Source: Nocardioides_C sp963700955 (GTDB lineage: Bacteria; Actinomycetota; Actinomycetes; Propionibacteriales; Nocardioidaceae). Taken from it: a stretch of DNA of 64,000 nucleotides. The DNA is taken from contig CAVOZH010000011.1 of NCBI GenBank assembly GCA_963700955.1, positions 310,001-374,000 on the forward strand. The letters run 5' to 3'. This document shows, piece by piece, positions 52,444 through 61,258 of this stretch. Under the pieces are notes generated by a model that was given only the letters and a program-made list of their open reading frames with translations, made no database searches and was not told the DNA's origin. Both the position numbers and the translations under genes were made by a program. Position 1 is the stretch's first letter. Every line of letters starts with the position of its first letter.

Positions 52444-53816
52444 CCCGCAGCGAGCGTCTCGACCGGCTGCCGTTCACCGCACAGCACCGCCGGCTGGTCC
52501 TGGGCTCGGGTGCGGGCTGGGCCCTCGACGCGATGGACGTCGGCCTGGTCAGCTTCGTGATGGCGGCGCTCGCCAAGCAGTGGGAGCTCGACACGACGAC
52601 GTTGTCGTGGATCGCCTCCATCGGCTTCGTCGGGATGGCGATCGGGGCCAGTGTCGGCGGGCTCCTCGCCGACCGGGTCGGCCGACGCCAGGTGTTCGCG
52701 GTCACCCTGCTCGTCTACGGCGTCGCGACCGGGGCGGCCGCGCTGTCGTGGTCGGTCGGTGCCCTCCTCGTCTTCCGGTTCCTCATCGGCCTCGGACTCG
52801 GCGCCGAGCTCCCGGTGGCCTCCACCCTGGTCAGCGAGTTCGCGCCGTCGCGTATCCGCGGCCGTCTGGTCGTCGCCCTCGAGTCGTTCTGGGCGGTCGG
52901 CTGGCTGCTGGCCGCGCTCATCGGCTACTTCGTGGTCCCGGTCTCCGACGACGGCTGGCGCTGGGCGCTGGCCCTGGGCGCGGTGCCCGCGGTGTACGCG
53001 GCGGCGGTCCGCTACGGGCTCCCTGAGTCGGTGCGCTTCCTCGAGCGGCGCGGGCGGTACGACGAGGCGGAGTCCGTCGTACGCCGCTTCGAGGACTCTG
53101 CCGGGGTGGCCCCCTCGGCCGCGCCGGCGCCTCCCGACCTCGCGGTCCCGGACCGCGAGGTCCCCGGGGTCGGCGCGCTGTGGGCCCCGGGCCTGCGTGG
53201 CCGGACCGCCTCGCTGTGGACGGTCTGGTTCGCGGTGAACTTCTCCTACTACGGCGCGTTCATCTGGATCCCCACGCTGCTCGTCGCCTCGGGGATGGAC
53301 CTGGTCCGGTCGTTCGGGTACACGCTGGTGATCACCATCGCCCAGCTGCCGGGCTACGCCGTCGCGGCGCTGCTCGTGGAGCTGTGGGGCCGACGGCCGA
53401 CGCTCTCGCTGTTCCTCGTCGGCTCGGCCGGGTCGGCGCTGATGTTCGGCACCGCCGACTCCACGACGGCCACCGTGGCCGCGGGCATGGCGCTGTCGTT
53501 CTTCAACCTCGGCGCATGGGGGGCGTTGTACGCACTGAGCCCCGAGGTCTACCCCACCTCGTTCCGCGGCACGGGCACGGGTTGGGCCGCCGGCTTCGGC
53601 CGGATCGCCTCGGTCCTCGCACCGCTCTCGGTTCCGGTGCTGCTGCGCGTCGGCGGCGGTAGCGGCTTGCTGTTCGCGGTCTTCGCCGGGTTCTTCGTCG
53701 TGGCCGCCGTCGCGACCTGGGGGCTGCCGGAGCGTCGCGGCGAGGCACTCGAGGCGGACCTCGCCTCAGACCGCACCGGCTCCTCCGCTGCGACGGGGAT
53801 CACATCCGAGTCGTAG
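52359..53816 (+). CDS. MFS transporter, metabolite:H+ symporter type
   Basis: The 485-residue permease has twelve predicted membrane helices, the MFS loop motif GLLADRVGRRQVFAV (~105), an RIRGRLVVALESFW segment, and a long central loop. The lead AGWALDAMDVGL is typical of the aromatic-acid/nicotinate-type symporters. Substrate unknown. The ATG lies 85 bases inside the kinase gene; no closer in-frame start exists before the first helix, so either the overlap is real or the kinase tail is dispensable. Confidence 0.87.
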   Translation: MDSRDTGSRHTTGYPGRTHGDAAAGPALTRSERLDRLPFTAQHRRLVLGSGAGWALDAMDVGLVSFVMAALAKQWELDTTTLSWIASIGFVGMAIGASVGGLLADRVGRRQVFAVTLLVYGVATGAAALSWSVGALLVFRFLIGLGLGAELPVASTLVSEFAPSRIRGRLVVALESFWAVGWLLAALIGYFVVPVSDDGWRWALALGAVPAVYAAAVRYGLPESVRFLERRGRYDEAESVVRRFEDSAGVAPSAAPAPPDLAVPDREVPGVGALWAPGLRGRTASLWTVWFAVNFSYYGAFIWIPTLLVASGMDLVRSFGYTLVITIAQLPGYAVAALLVELWGRRPTLSLFLVGSAGSALMFGTADSTTATVAAGMALSFFNLGAWGALYALSPEVYPTSFRGTGTGWAAGFGRIASVLAPLSVPVLLRVGGGSGLLFAVFAGFFVVAAVATWGLPERRGEALEADLASDRTGSSAATGITSES

Positions 53817-53821
53817 CAGCC

Positions 53822-53838
53822 TCTCAGAGTCGTCTCAG
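53822..53838 (+). promoter_or_regulatory. TCTCAG-N5-TCTCAG direct repeat before the HtrA gene
   Basis: Two perfect repeats with 11-bp period, the second beginning 28 bp before the ATG at 53861. The 31 bases from this repeat to the start codon match the response regulator's upstream region at 22 positions without gaps. Confidence 0.7.
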
Positions 53839-53860
53839 GCCGACCTTGCATGCTGGACAC

Positions 53861-55297
53861 ATGAGCGAGGACAGTCCCCACCGCGAGCACGACGACACCC
53901 GGCCGATCAACCAGACCGGTGATGGGTCGAACGCGCAGGGTGAGCCCCCTACGACGGCGGCCTCCCAGCCGCCCGCTGCCGGGCCCTCCGGCGCTCCGGC
54001 GTCCGCACCCTCGGGCTCCCAGACACACCGGTACGGCCAGGCCGGCGGCCCGCCCGACGCGGCCGGCTACACCGCCGCCTACGACACGCGCGGCTGGGGC
54101 GCGGGAGCCGGCCCGGGTGGCGGCGCACCCTTCTTCGGCGGCCCACCGCCGCAGTATCCCCCGGCGGGTCCGGGCAGGCCGGGTCACTCCCGCAAGGGTG
54201 GACTGACCGCCGCCGTGCTGGTCGGCGCGCTCGCACTCGGTGGCATCGCAGGACTCGGGGGCGCCGCGGCGTACGACCTGGTGAACGGCGACGAGGCGGC
54301 GACCTCGAGCGGCAGCAACGGGAGCAACACGTCCGTCGTCGAGCACGGTGACTCGCCTGCCCCGGCAGGGTCCGTCGAGGCCGTGGCGCACTCCGTGCTG
54401 CCCTCGGTCGTGAAGATCAACGTCCAGGGCCCGCAGGGCGCCGGTTCCGGCTCGGGCGTGATCATCAGCGCCGACGGGGAGATCCTCACGAACAACCACG
54501 TCGTCGAGCTGGCCGCGAACGGCGGCAGCGTCTCCGTCGGCTTCAACGACGGCACGACCGCACCGGCTGAGGTCATCGGCACCGACCCCATGACGGACAT
54601 GGCGATCATCAAGGCGCAGGGCGTGTCCGGGCTGACGCCCGCCAAGATCGGGCAGTCCAGCAACCTCGACGTCGGCGAGCAGGTCATCGCGGTCGGGTCG
54701 CCGTTCGGCCTCGAGGCCACGGTCACCAGCGGCATCGTGTCGGCGTTGCACCGGCCGGTCTCCGTGAGTGGCCAGGGCAGCGGGAACGACACGACCTACC
54801 CGGCGATCCAGACCGACGCGGCGATCAACCCCGGCAACTCCGGCGGTCCGCTGCTGAACATGCAGGGCGAGGTCGTCGGCATCAACTCCTCCATCCGCAC
54901 CTCGTCGTCGATGGGCGAGGGCGGCTCGATCGGTCTGGGTTTCGCGATCCCGATCGACGAGGTGCTGCCGATCGTCGACCAGCTCCGAAACGGCGAGACG
55001 CCCACGCACGCGCGGCTCGGAGTCTCCGTGACCGACGCCTCCAGCAAGAACGGCCTGCTCACCGGCGCCGGGATCGAACAGGTGTCGTCCGGGTCGGCGG
55101 CGGACACGGCCGGCGTCCAGCGCGGTGACATCGTCGTGAAGATCGACGGCCAGCCGGTCCAGGACGCCTCGTCGCTGGTCGCCACGATCCGGGGCCACCG
55201 GCCCGGCGACACGGTGACCCTGACCGTCGTACGCGGAGGCAAGCAGGTCGAGCTGAAGGCGACGCTCGACAGCGACAAGGGCGCACCTGCGTCCTGA
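53861..55297 (+). CDS. HtrA-family membrane-anchored serine protease with PDZ domain (PepD-like)
   Basis: The 478-residue protein has a long cytosolic Pro/Gly/Ala-rich N-terminus (1-110), one membrane helix (~113-133), a trypsin-like domain with H213 (LTNNHVVE), D246 (DPMTDMAII) and S327 (NPGNSGGPL), and a C-terminal PDZ domain (~395-475). It degrades or refolds damaged proteins outside the membrane. No ribosome site precedes the ATG; CATGCT seven bases upstream suggests a leaderless mRNA. A TTG five codons upstream is the only nearby alternative. Promoter sharing with the response regulator implies control by it. Confidence 0.92.
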   Translation: MSEDSPHREHDDTRPINQTGDGSNAQGEPPTTAASQPPAAGPSGAPASAPSGSQTHRYGQAGGPPDAAGYTAAYDTRGWGAGAGPGGGAPFFGGPPPQYPPAGPGRPGHSRKGGLTAAVLVGALALGGIAGLGGAAAYDLVNGDEAATSSGSNGSNTSVVEHGDSPAPAGSVEAVAHSVLPSVVKINVQGPQGAGSGSGVIISADGEILTNNHVVELAANGGSVSVGFNDGTTAPAEVIGTDPMTDMAIIKAQGVSGLTPAKIGQSSNLDVGEQVIAVGSPFGLEATVTSGIVSALHRPVSVSGQGSGNDTTYPAIQTDAAINPGNSGGPLLNMQGEVVGINSSIRTSSSMGEGGSIGLGFAIPIDEVLPIVDQLRNGETPTHARLGVSVTDASSKNGLLTGAGIEQVSSGSAADTAGVQRGDIVVKIDGQPVQDASSLVATIRGHRPGDTVTLTVVRGGKQVELKATLDSDKGAPAS

Positions 55298-55305
55298 CCC
55301 AGAGC

Positions 55306-55354
55306 CACTGCGCCGGTCCGCGGGTTTCCCCCTTTCCGGCGGGCCGGCGCAGTG
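55306..55354. terminator. long hairpin between convergent htrA-like and pabB genes
   Basis: CACTGCGCCGG...CCGGCGCAGTG arms extend through a G-U pair to about 16 bp, with a C/T-rich loop. It starts eight bases after the protease stop and ends 12 bases before the pabB-like stop, so it likely serves both. Confidence 0.7.
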
Positions 55355-55366
55355 AGATGTCCGGGG

Positions 55367-56662
55367 TCACTCGAGAGCGGCACGGAGCCGTGCAGCCTTC
55401 CACCGCGTCTCGTCGTACTCGCTCGCCGGGTCCGAGCGCACGGTGATGCCGCCGCCGGTGCCGAGCGTGTACACGCCGTCGTGGGCGACCAGCGTGCGGA
55501 TCACGACGCCGAGGTCGGCACGGCCGTCGCCGCTGATCCAGCCGAGCGCACCGGAGTACACGCCGCGGGGGGTGGTCTCCACGTCCTCGATGATCTCCAT
55601 CGTGCGCAGCTTGGGGGCACCCGTCATGGAACCCGCCGGGAACATCGCGCGCAGCGCGTCGAGGGTGGACACGTCCTCCCGCAGACGGCCGCGAACGGTG
55701 GACACGAGCTGGTGCACAGAGGCGTAGGACTCGACGTCCATGAGGACCGGCACGGTCACCGTCCCGGGCTCGCACACCATCGACAGGTCGTTGCGGAGCA
55801 GGTCGACGATCATGAGGTTCTCCGCGCGGTAGCGGGGATCGGTCCGCAGCGCCTCCCGGTGCGCGTCGTCCTCCTCCGGCGTCCCGCCCCGAGGCGTGGT
55901 GCCCTTGATCGGCTTGGTCTCCACCCAGCGGTTCCGGTCGACGGTCGCGAACCGCTCCGGGCTCGAGCTCAGCACGCTGACCCCGTCGTGCTGGAGGTAG
56001 GCGGCGTAGGGCGCCGGGTTGATCTCGCGCAGACGCAGGTAGGCCTCGACCGGTGCGAGCCGGCTGTCGACGTTCTCGCGATAGGTCAGGTTCACCTCGT
56101 AGGTGTTGCCGAGGTGCAGCTGCTCCTGCACGCGGGAGAACCAGCCGTCGTACGACGCCCGGCTCACGGCGGCCGCCGCGTCGGGCGGGTCGGGGTCGTA
56201 GGCCGTCGTGTGGGTGAGGCCTCCGTATAGGGAGGCCTCACCCACACGACCGGCCTGGACGGTCGGGGCGGGGTGGTCGAAGACCAGGCGGCGGGGCGAG
56301 CGCATCCACACCGCGTCAGGCACGCCGCTGCCCGTGCGGGCGGGAAGGTCGGGCCTGCAGGCGTAGCCGAACCAGCCGACCCAGCTGATGTCCGGGGCGC
56401 CCCGGTCCCGGGCCACCTCGTCGCCGAGGACGGTGAAGATGTCGTCGCCGACCAGCGTCCGGTGATCGCCGCGGACCCGCCACACCTCGCGCCGCCCGGC
56501 GTCGTAGGTCAGCGAGACGTCGTCGTCCTCGAGCCAGCCAAGGATCGACCGGCGCCCGGACCACTCGCGGGAGCCGCCGCCGTCCAGCCAGAACATCCGC
56601 TCGTGCCTCCCGGCGACCGAGCGGAACGCCGTCACCGGGTCCGACCACTCGGCCGGGGTCAC
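55367..56662 (-). CDS. pabB: aminodeoxychorismate synthase component I-like (PabB)
   Basis: The 431-residue chorismate-binding enzyme shows the family core: YEVNLTYRENVDS, SPERFATVDRNRWVETKPIKGT (K of PIKGT marks the PabB type), LRNDLSMVCEPGTV, and MFPAGSMTGAPKLRTMEIIE. It would turn chorismate plus ammonia into 4-amino-4-deoxychorismate for folate or for a specialised product. GTG at 56662 overlaps the PabA stop by four bases (GTGA); upstream in-frame codons lie inside pabA. No pabC-type lyase is adjacent. Confidence 0.88.
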   Translation of the reverse strand: MTPAEWSDPVTAFRSVAGRHERMFWLDGGGSREWSGRRSILGWLEDDDVSLTYDAGRREVWRVRGDHRTLVGDDIFTVLGDEVARDRGAPDISWVGWFGYACRPDLPARTGSGVPDAVWMRSPRRLVFDHPAPTVQAGRVGEASLYGGLTHTTAYDPDPPDAAAAVSRASYDGWFSRVQEQLHLGNTYEVNLTYRENVDSRLAPVEAYLRLREINPAPYAAYLQHDGVSVLSSSPERFATVDRNRWVETKPIKGTTPRGGTPEEDDAHREALRTDPRYRAENLMIVDLLRNDLSMVCEPGTVTVPVLMDVESYASVHQLVSTVRGRLREDVSTLDALRAMFPAGSMTGAPKLRTMEIIEDVETTPRGVYSGALGWISGDGRADLGVVIRTLVAHDGVYTLGTGGGITVRSDPASEYDETRWKAARLRAALE

Positions 56663-57240
56663 GGGAGGCCCAGGAAGTTCGCGAGCATCGTCTCGCCGTG
56701 CTCGGTGAGGATCGACTCGGGATGGAACTGCACGCCCCACAAGGGCTTCTCCTGATGCGCCACGCCCATCACGACCGGGCCGGCGTCGGTGTCGCACCAC
56801 GCGGTGGCGGTCAGTACGTCGGGCAGGGCGACTGCCGCGAGCGAGTGGTAGCGGACCGCCTCGAACGGGTTCGGCACGCCCTCGAAGATCCCGCCACCGT
56901 CATGGGTCACGACCGCGACCTCGCCGTGCGCCGGCGCGATCTGGCGGACCTGCCCGCCGTACACACTGACCAGGCCCTGCATGCCGAGGCAGACGCCGAG
57001 CACCGGGACCTCCGCCTCCAGCAGCACCCTGCGGCCGACCGAGAAGTCCCGGGGGTCGTCGGGGTTGCCGGGACCGGGCGAGAGCACGATGTGGCTGAAG
57101 CCCCTTGTGAGCAGGGCGTCCGCTTCCACCTCGTCGTGCTCCACGACCTCCGGCAGGACACCGGTGACCGCGGCCAGGAGGTGCACGAGGTTGTAGGTGT
57201 AGGAGTCGTGGTGGTCGACCACCACAACCCGCTGCGTCAT
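56659..57240 (-). CDS. pabA: glutamine amidotransferase subunit (PabA/TrpG)
   Basis: The 193-residue class I amidotransferase supplies ammonia to its chorismate partner. The nucleophile lies in VLGVCLGMQGL (C ~79), with the catalytic His-Glu in GVQFHPESILTEHG (~170). Its start overlaps the stop of the upstream fused gene and its stop overlaps pabB, so the pair PabA-PabB is likely obligate. Annotation as TrpG is equally consistent by sequence. Confidence 0.9.
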   Translation of the reverse strand: MTQRVVVVDHHDSYTYNLVHLLAAVTGVLPEVVEHDEVEADALLTRGFSHIVLSPGPGNPDDPRDFSVGRRVLLEAEVPVLGVCLGMQGLVSVYGGQVRQIAPAHGEVAVVTHDGGGIFEGVPNPFEAVRYHSLAAVALPDVLTATAWCDTDAGPVVMGVAHQEKPLWGVQFHPESILTEHGETMLANFLGLP

Positions 57241-59138
57241 GTCAGCAGGTCGAGCACGAGGTCGTGGATCAGCTCGTACCCGTGCTCGGTCAGGATCGAC
57301 TCCGCGTGGAACTGCACGCCGCGGAAGCGCGGCCCCGACACCATGTGGATGTCGCCGGTCCGGGGGTCCGACGTGACCTCCACTCCCTCGGGCGGACCCG
57401 AGGCACCGAGCCGCCCGACGAAGGTGTTGTAGAAACCGACGTTCTCCTCGCGCCCCTGGAGGGAGACGCGGGACTGGGTGCCCTGGAACACGATGTCCTT
57501 GTAGGCAAGGGGAATCCCGAGCCGGCTGCAGAGCACCTGGTGCCCGAGGCACACCGACAAGAACGGCCGGCCCGACGCGAGCAGCTCGTCGACGGCCTCC
57601 CTGAACACCTGGATCTTGCGGCTCACGCCTTCGCGTGGGTCACCGGGTCCGGGACCGACGATCACGAGGTCGTACCCGTCGAGGGCGCCGGCCTGGTAGT
57701 CCTCGTGACGCACGACGGCTGACGTCATCCCCATCACCGAGAGCACGTGGCGCAGCATGTTCACGAAGTCGTCCTCGCCGTCGAGGATGACCGCGGTCCT
57801 CCCCTTCAGCTCCGGCGCCGGTGGGGAACCACCCTGGTCGGTGAGCCAGAACTTGCTCAGCCGCTGGTTGCGGGAGTTGAGCGCGATGAGGACGTCCTCG
57901 TCCAGGGTCAGCTCGGCCACGCCCTCCGGCGCGCTCTTGGCCGGCTCGGCGAGACCGAACGCGGTGAGGATGCCGCCTGCCTTGGCGTGGGTCTCGGCGA
58001 CCTCGTAGGCAGCGACGGAGTCACGCACGAGGGTCGCACCGGCGGTGACCTCGAGGTGGCCGTCGGGCGAGACGTCGGCGGTCCGGATGACGATCGGCGA
58101 GTCTGCCGTGGGCCGACCCTCGCCGTCGCGGCCGAGGAGCGCGAGCGCGGCGCCGTAGTAGCCACGACCCTCGGTCTCGTACTGCTTGATGAGGCGGCAG
58201 GCGTTCTCCACGGGCGAGCCGGTGACGGTCGCGGCGTACATCGTGTCGCGCAGCACCTCCCGCACGTCACGACTGCTGCGTCCGGCGAGGAGGTACTCCG
58301 TGTGCACCAGGTGCGTCATCGGCTTGAGGAACGGCCCGAGAACCTGCCCGCCCTCGTTGCAGACGTCGCACATCATCTTCAGCTCCTCGTCGACGACCAT
58401 GAAGAGCTCGTAGATCTCCTTCTCGTCGGCGAGGAACTCCAGCAGCGCCTGCTTCCGCTCGACCGGGTCGTCGTGGCCCTTGAGCCGGAACGTGCCGCTG
58501 ATCGGGTTCATCCGGACGTCGCCGCCGTGCACGCTGACGTGGCGTTCCGGGCTGGCCCCGATCAGGTACCGGTCGCCGGTGTAGAAGCAGTAGGTCCAGT
58601 ACGCCCCCCGCTCCTGCTCCAACAGCCGCCGGAAGACGGTCAGCGCCTTGCGCGCGTCCCAGCCCTGGAGCCGTGCGCGGTAGTGCCTGCCGATGACGAG
58701 GTTGGCGCCCTCGCCGTTGCCGATCTCGTCCTTGATGATCCGGTCGACCACGGCGCCGTACTCTTCGTCGCTGGTCTCGAAGCCACCACGGTCCTCGAAC
58801 TCGACCACGTCGTCGGGAAGAGCGGCGAGAAGCTCGGCGAGGGGGACCTCCACCTCGGAGTCGAGGTGTACGACGGTCAGCGGGGTGCCGTCGTCGTGGA
58901 CCTCGAAGCCGCGCTCGGCCACCTGGCGGAAGGGGACCGCGACCAGCCGGTCGAACCGCCTGCCTGCCGCGGGCGTCCCCTCCTCCAGCGGGACGTCCAT
59001 GAGGCTCTCCACCTCGCTGCGGCTTCCGCCGACCAGCGTGACCGTGCTCGCGTCGCGGAGCCGGATCGCCGCCCACGCCTCGTGCCGCACCAACGCGTCG
59101 AGCGCCTGCACTGCCGAGGGGGAGGTGGGTGTGCTCAT
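57237..59138 (-). CDS. fused anthranilate/ADIC synthase (TrpEG or PhzE-like)
   Basis: The 633-residue fusion has a chorismate-binding domain (~1-420; IGASPERHVSVHGGDVRMNPISGTF by its ends IGASPERH and MNPISGTF, then VVDEELKMMCDVCNEGG and YAATVTGSPVENACRLI) and a glutamine amidotransferase domain (~445-633; SVCLGHQVLC, GVQFHAESILTEHG). The MNPISGTFR wording is that of PhzE and of actinobacterial fused anthranilate synthases, so the product is anthranilate or 2-amino-2-deoxyisochorismate. No phenazine genes flank it. It heads a three-gene unit with pabA and pabB. Confidence 0.85.
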   Translation of the reverse strand: MSTPTSPSAVQALDALVRHEAWAAIRLRDASTVTLVGGSRSEVESLMDVPLEEGTPAAGRRFDRLVAVPFRQVAERGFEVHDDGTPLTVVHLDSEVEVPLAELLAALPDDVVEFEDRGGFETSDEEYGAVVDRIIKDEIGNGEGANLVIGRHYRARLQGWDARKALTVFRRLLEQERGAYWTYCFYTGDRYLIGASPERHVSVHGGDVRMNPISGTFRLKGHDDPVERKQALLEFLADEKEIYELFMVVDEELKMMCDVCNEGGQVLGPFLKPMTHLVHTEYLLAGRSSRDVREVLRDTMYAATVTGSPVENACRLIKQYETEGRGYYGAALALLGRDGEGRPTADSPIVIRTADVSPDGHLEVTAGATLVRDSVAAYEVAETHAKAGGILTAFGLAEPAKSAPEGVAELTLDEDVLIALNSRNQRLSKFWLTDQGGSPPAPELKGRTAVILDGEDDFVNMLRHVLSVMGMTSAVVRHEDYQAGALDGYDLVIVGPGPGDPREGVSRKIQVFREAVDELLASGRPFLSVCLGHQVLCSRLGIPLAYKDIVFQGTQSRVSLQGREENVGFYNTFVGRLGASGPPEGVEVTSDPRTGDIHMVSGPRFRGVQFHAESILTEHGYELIHDLVLDLLT

Positions 59139-59272
59139 AGTGCGGCAACGCTACCCCGGCACCCCCTGCCGCACGGCCCCATCTTTCCCTCCGGACCTTC
59201 CGATGGCGGCCTGGCGGCCGGGTTCGGGATCGACTCCTCTAAGAAAGACCGCCGACACGAAGGGGACGATCG

Positions 59273-60187
59273 ATGCTTTCCTCGCGGTCCGGACCGATCC
59301 GGTCCTACCCTGACACCGTGCGGACGGGGACCACCGGCGACCCCGAGGTGCTGTCACACGGCGACCCGCCACCTCGCACGCCGGCCAGAGCCACGATCGT
59401 CGCGGCGGCATTGGTGCTCGCAGGCGCGGCGGTCGGCGTCGGCGCGCAACGCACCTTCGGCCCGTCCCCCACGCCAGCCGCTGCGCACGGCGCCGAGCAC
59501 GTCATCGCGGGCGCGCTGTACGCCAGCTCGAAGGCCGCCTCACCCGCCGGCTACTCGGTGCCGCTGTACAACCCGGGCTCGCGCAGCCTCACCGTGCTGG
59601 ACGTCGACCCGGTCGGCTGGAAGGCGCACAACAAGCCCGTCGACATCCCACCCCGGCAGTGGGCCGAGGTGCCACTCGGCGTCGACATGTCATGCGACTC
59701 CACACCCGACGTGACCAGCAAGCTGCGCGTCCGGCTCGACCTCGGGAACGGCCGGGTCGAGCAGGTCGTGCCGCTGTCCACACGCGCCGACATCCTGGTC
59801 GAGGAGCACCGCCGCCGGTGCGACGCGCCCATCGGGCGCGTGCCGTCGCGCCGGGAGCTCCTCGGCACGTGGCTCGTCGACGAGGGCAGGGACGCCGCGG
59901 GGACGATGGTCTTCCGGCTCGACGCCGACGGCTCCTTCGCCATGGACTACGAGCGGAGCATGCTCGACGACGACCCGGTGTCCTACGGCAGCTTCACCTA
60001 CGACCATGGCCTCGTCGTCCTCTCCACCCAGGGCGGCCGCGGGTGCGCCTCGGGCGACGAGAACTCGTGGGACGCCACCCTGCTCCGCGACGGCCGGCTG
60101 CACCTGAGGTTCGGCAGCCAGCTCGGCAACTACTGCCGCGTGGACGACGGCGAGGTCTGGGTCGCACGCAAGGTGGCCGGCCCCTGA
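59273..60187 (+). CDS. membrane-anchored protein of unknown function
   Basis: I do not recognise this 304-residue protein. It has an N-terminal membrane segment (~40-58, ATIVAAALVLAGAAVGVGA), an outside domain with paired Cys (~130 and ~172), and a C-terminal region (~185-300) with a lipocalin-like opening, LLGTWLVDEGRD...FRLDADGSF, and further Cys. ATG at 59273 has AAGGGGAC upstream; a GTG at 59318 is an alternative. It is convergent with the phosphoesterase gene, stops three bases apart. Confidence 0.6.
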   Translation: MLSSRSGPIRSYPDTVRTGTTGDPEVLSHGDPPPRTPARATIVAAALVLAGAAVGVGAQRTFGPSPTPAAAHGAEHVIAGALYASSKAASPAGYSVPLYNPGSRSLTVLDVDPVGWKAHNKPVDIPPRQWAEVPLGVDMSCDSTPDVTSKLRVRLDLGNGRVEQVVPLSTRADILVEEHRRRCDAPIGRVPSRRELLGTWLVDEGRDAAGTMVFRLDADGSFAMDYERSMLDDDPVSYGSFTYDHGLVVLSTQGGRGCASGDENSWDATLLRDGRLHLRFGSQLGNYCRVDDGEVWVARKVAGP

Positions 60188-60190
60188 CCG

Positions 60191-61144
60191 TCAGCCCACC
60201 GGGAGGCCGAACGCCTTCGCCATCGAGGCCGCGGAGGCCGCCCGGTGGAGGTACGGCGCATGAAGGACGTCCTCGTAGAGCCGGGTCAGCGCGTAGTGGT
60301 CGAGGCGCGTCCTGACGACCTTCCCGCGCTGGCTGGGGTGGACGACCACGGTGAGGACCTTGTTGCCTGCCGAGTGGTCGTCCTCGTCGGCGGTGACCAC
60401 GACGGCCAGATGCCCCGACCGCCAGTCGGGACCGGCGAAGACCTTGGTCAGGTACCCCTGGAGCCAGCGGTCGGCCACCGAGAGGTCACAGTCATGGGCG
60501 TCGTGGCAACGGTTGGGGACGACCATGCCCGCGTTGGGCAGGCGCCCGCGCGCGATGTCGCCACCGAGCCGAGCCACCGGCACGTCGTGCGCACGACACT
60601 GCCGCGCCTCGCGCACGAAGTAGGGCCAGGGGTTGTGCTTGACCGCATAGTCGTTCCCGCCGTCCCTCACGGCGCAGTTCCCCGGCATGCCGTCGACGTA
60701 CAGCGCGGCCGTCCTGCCCTCACGCAGCGCCTGGCCGAACACGGATGCGCCGCGGATCCGGTGTTGCGACGGCGAGGCGTCGTCGTCGATCCCGTAGGTC
60801 GTGCCACCCGCGATCGCGAGGTAGTTGGGCAGCGACGGATGGGCCACCGCGTAGTAGCTCGTGGCGTAGCCGTACTTCCTGGCGAGGGCGAACGTGTACG
60901 GCATCCCCTGACGCATCTGCCGCATGGAGTGGTTCTCCTCCACGAACACCAGGAGCTTGGTGACCCTGCGTGACCGGGCCGATGCTCCCGCCCTACTGGT
61001 GTCCTGCGCCGCGGTCCGGGCGTCGGTCGGCGCGGCCGAGCGGGAAGACGCCGGGCTCTGCCCCTGCCCTGGCCAGGCGGAGCAGGCCGTCAGGATCGCG
61101 AGCGCGGTGGCGAGCACCACCCACAGGCGCGACAACCGCGGCAT
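60191..61144 (-). CDS. phosphoesterase-family lipoprotein (acid phosphatase/phospholipase C-like)
   Basis: The 317-residue protein has a lipoprotein signal peptide with lipobox ILTAC (Cys ~20), a polar spacer, and a phosphoesterase fold: LLVFVEENHSMRQM (metal-binding Glu-Asn), YYAVAHPSLPNYLAIAGG with the likely nucleophile Ser, and VVVTADEDDHSAGN with metal-binding Asp/His. It would act at the outer face of the membrane on phosphate esters; substrate unknown. ATG with GGAGGT upstream; an upstream frame to 61201 lacks homology. Confidence 0.82.
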   Translation of the reverse strand: MPRLSRLWVVLATALAILTACSAWPGQGQSPASSRSAAPTDARTAAQDTSRAGASARSRRVTKLLVFVEENHSMRQMRQGMPYTFALARKYGYATSYYAVAHPSLPNYLAIAGGTTYGIDDDASPSQHRIRGASVFGQALREGRTAALYVDGMPGNCAVRDGGNDYAVKHNPWPYFVREARQCRAHDVPVARLGGDIARGRLPNAGMVVPNRCHDAHDCDLSVADRWLQGYLTKVFAGPDWRSGHLAVVVTADEDDHSAGNKVLTVVVHPSQRGKVVRTRLDHYALTRLYEDVLHAPYLHRAASAASMAKAFGLPVG

Positions 61145-61258
61145 ACGCGCACCTCCGCTGTAGCCGGTCTGCTGCCAGCATGTGCCTGCGTGCGCTCCCA
61201 CGACATGACCCGTTCTGGGGGTCGGGCGACCTGAGGCTCCGTCCGTCGCCCAGCACCG

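Noticed and set aside
57237..59138. Phenazine biosynthesis cluster, from the PhzE-like wording
   Set aside because: No phzA/B/D/F/G-type gene lies in the window; fused anthranilate synthases of actinobacteria share the same motifs.
61221..61250. A CTCAGGTCG element on the minus strand near 61228, like the flagellar -35
   Set aside because: No GCCGA follows at the required spacing and no flagellar gene is downstream.
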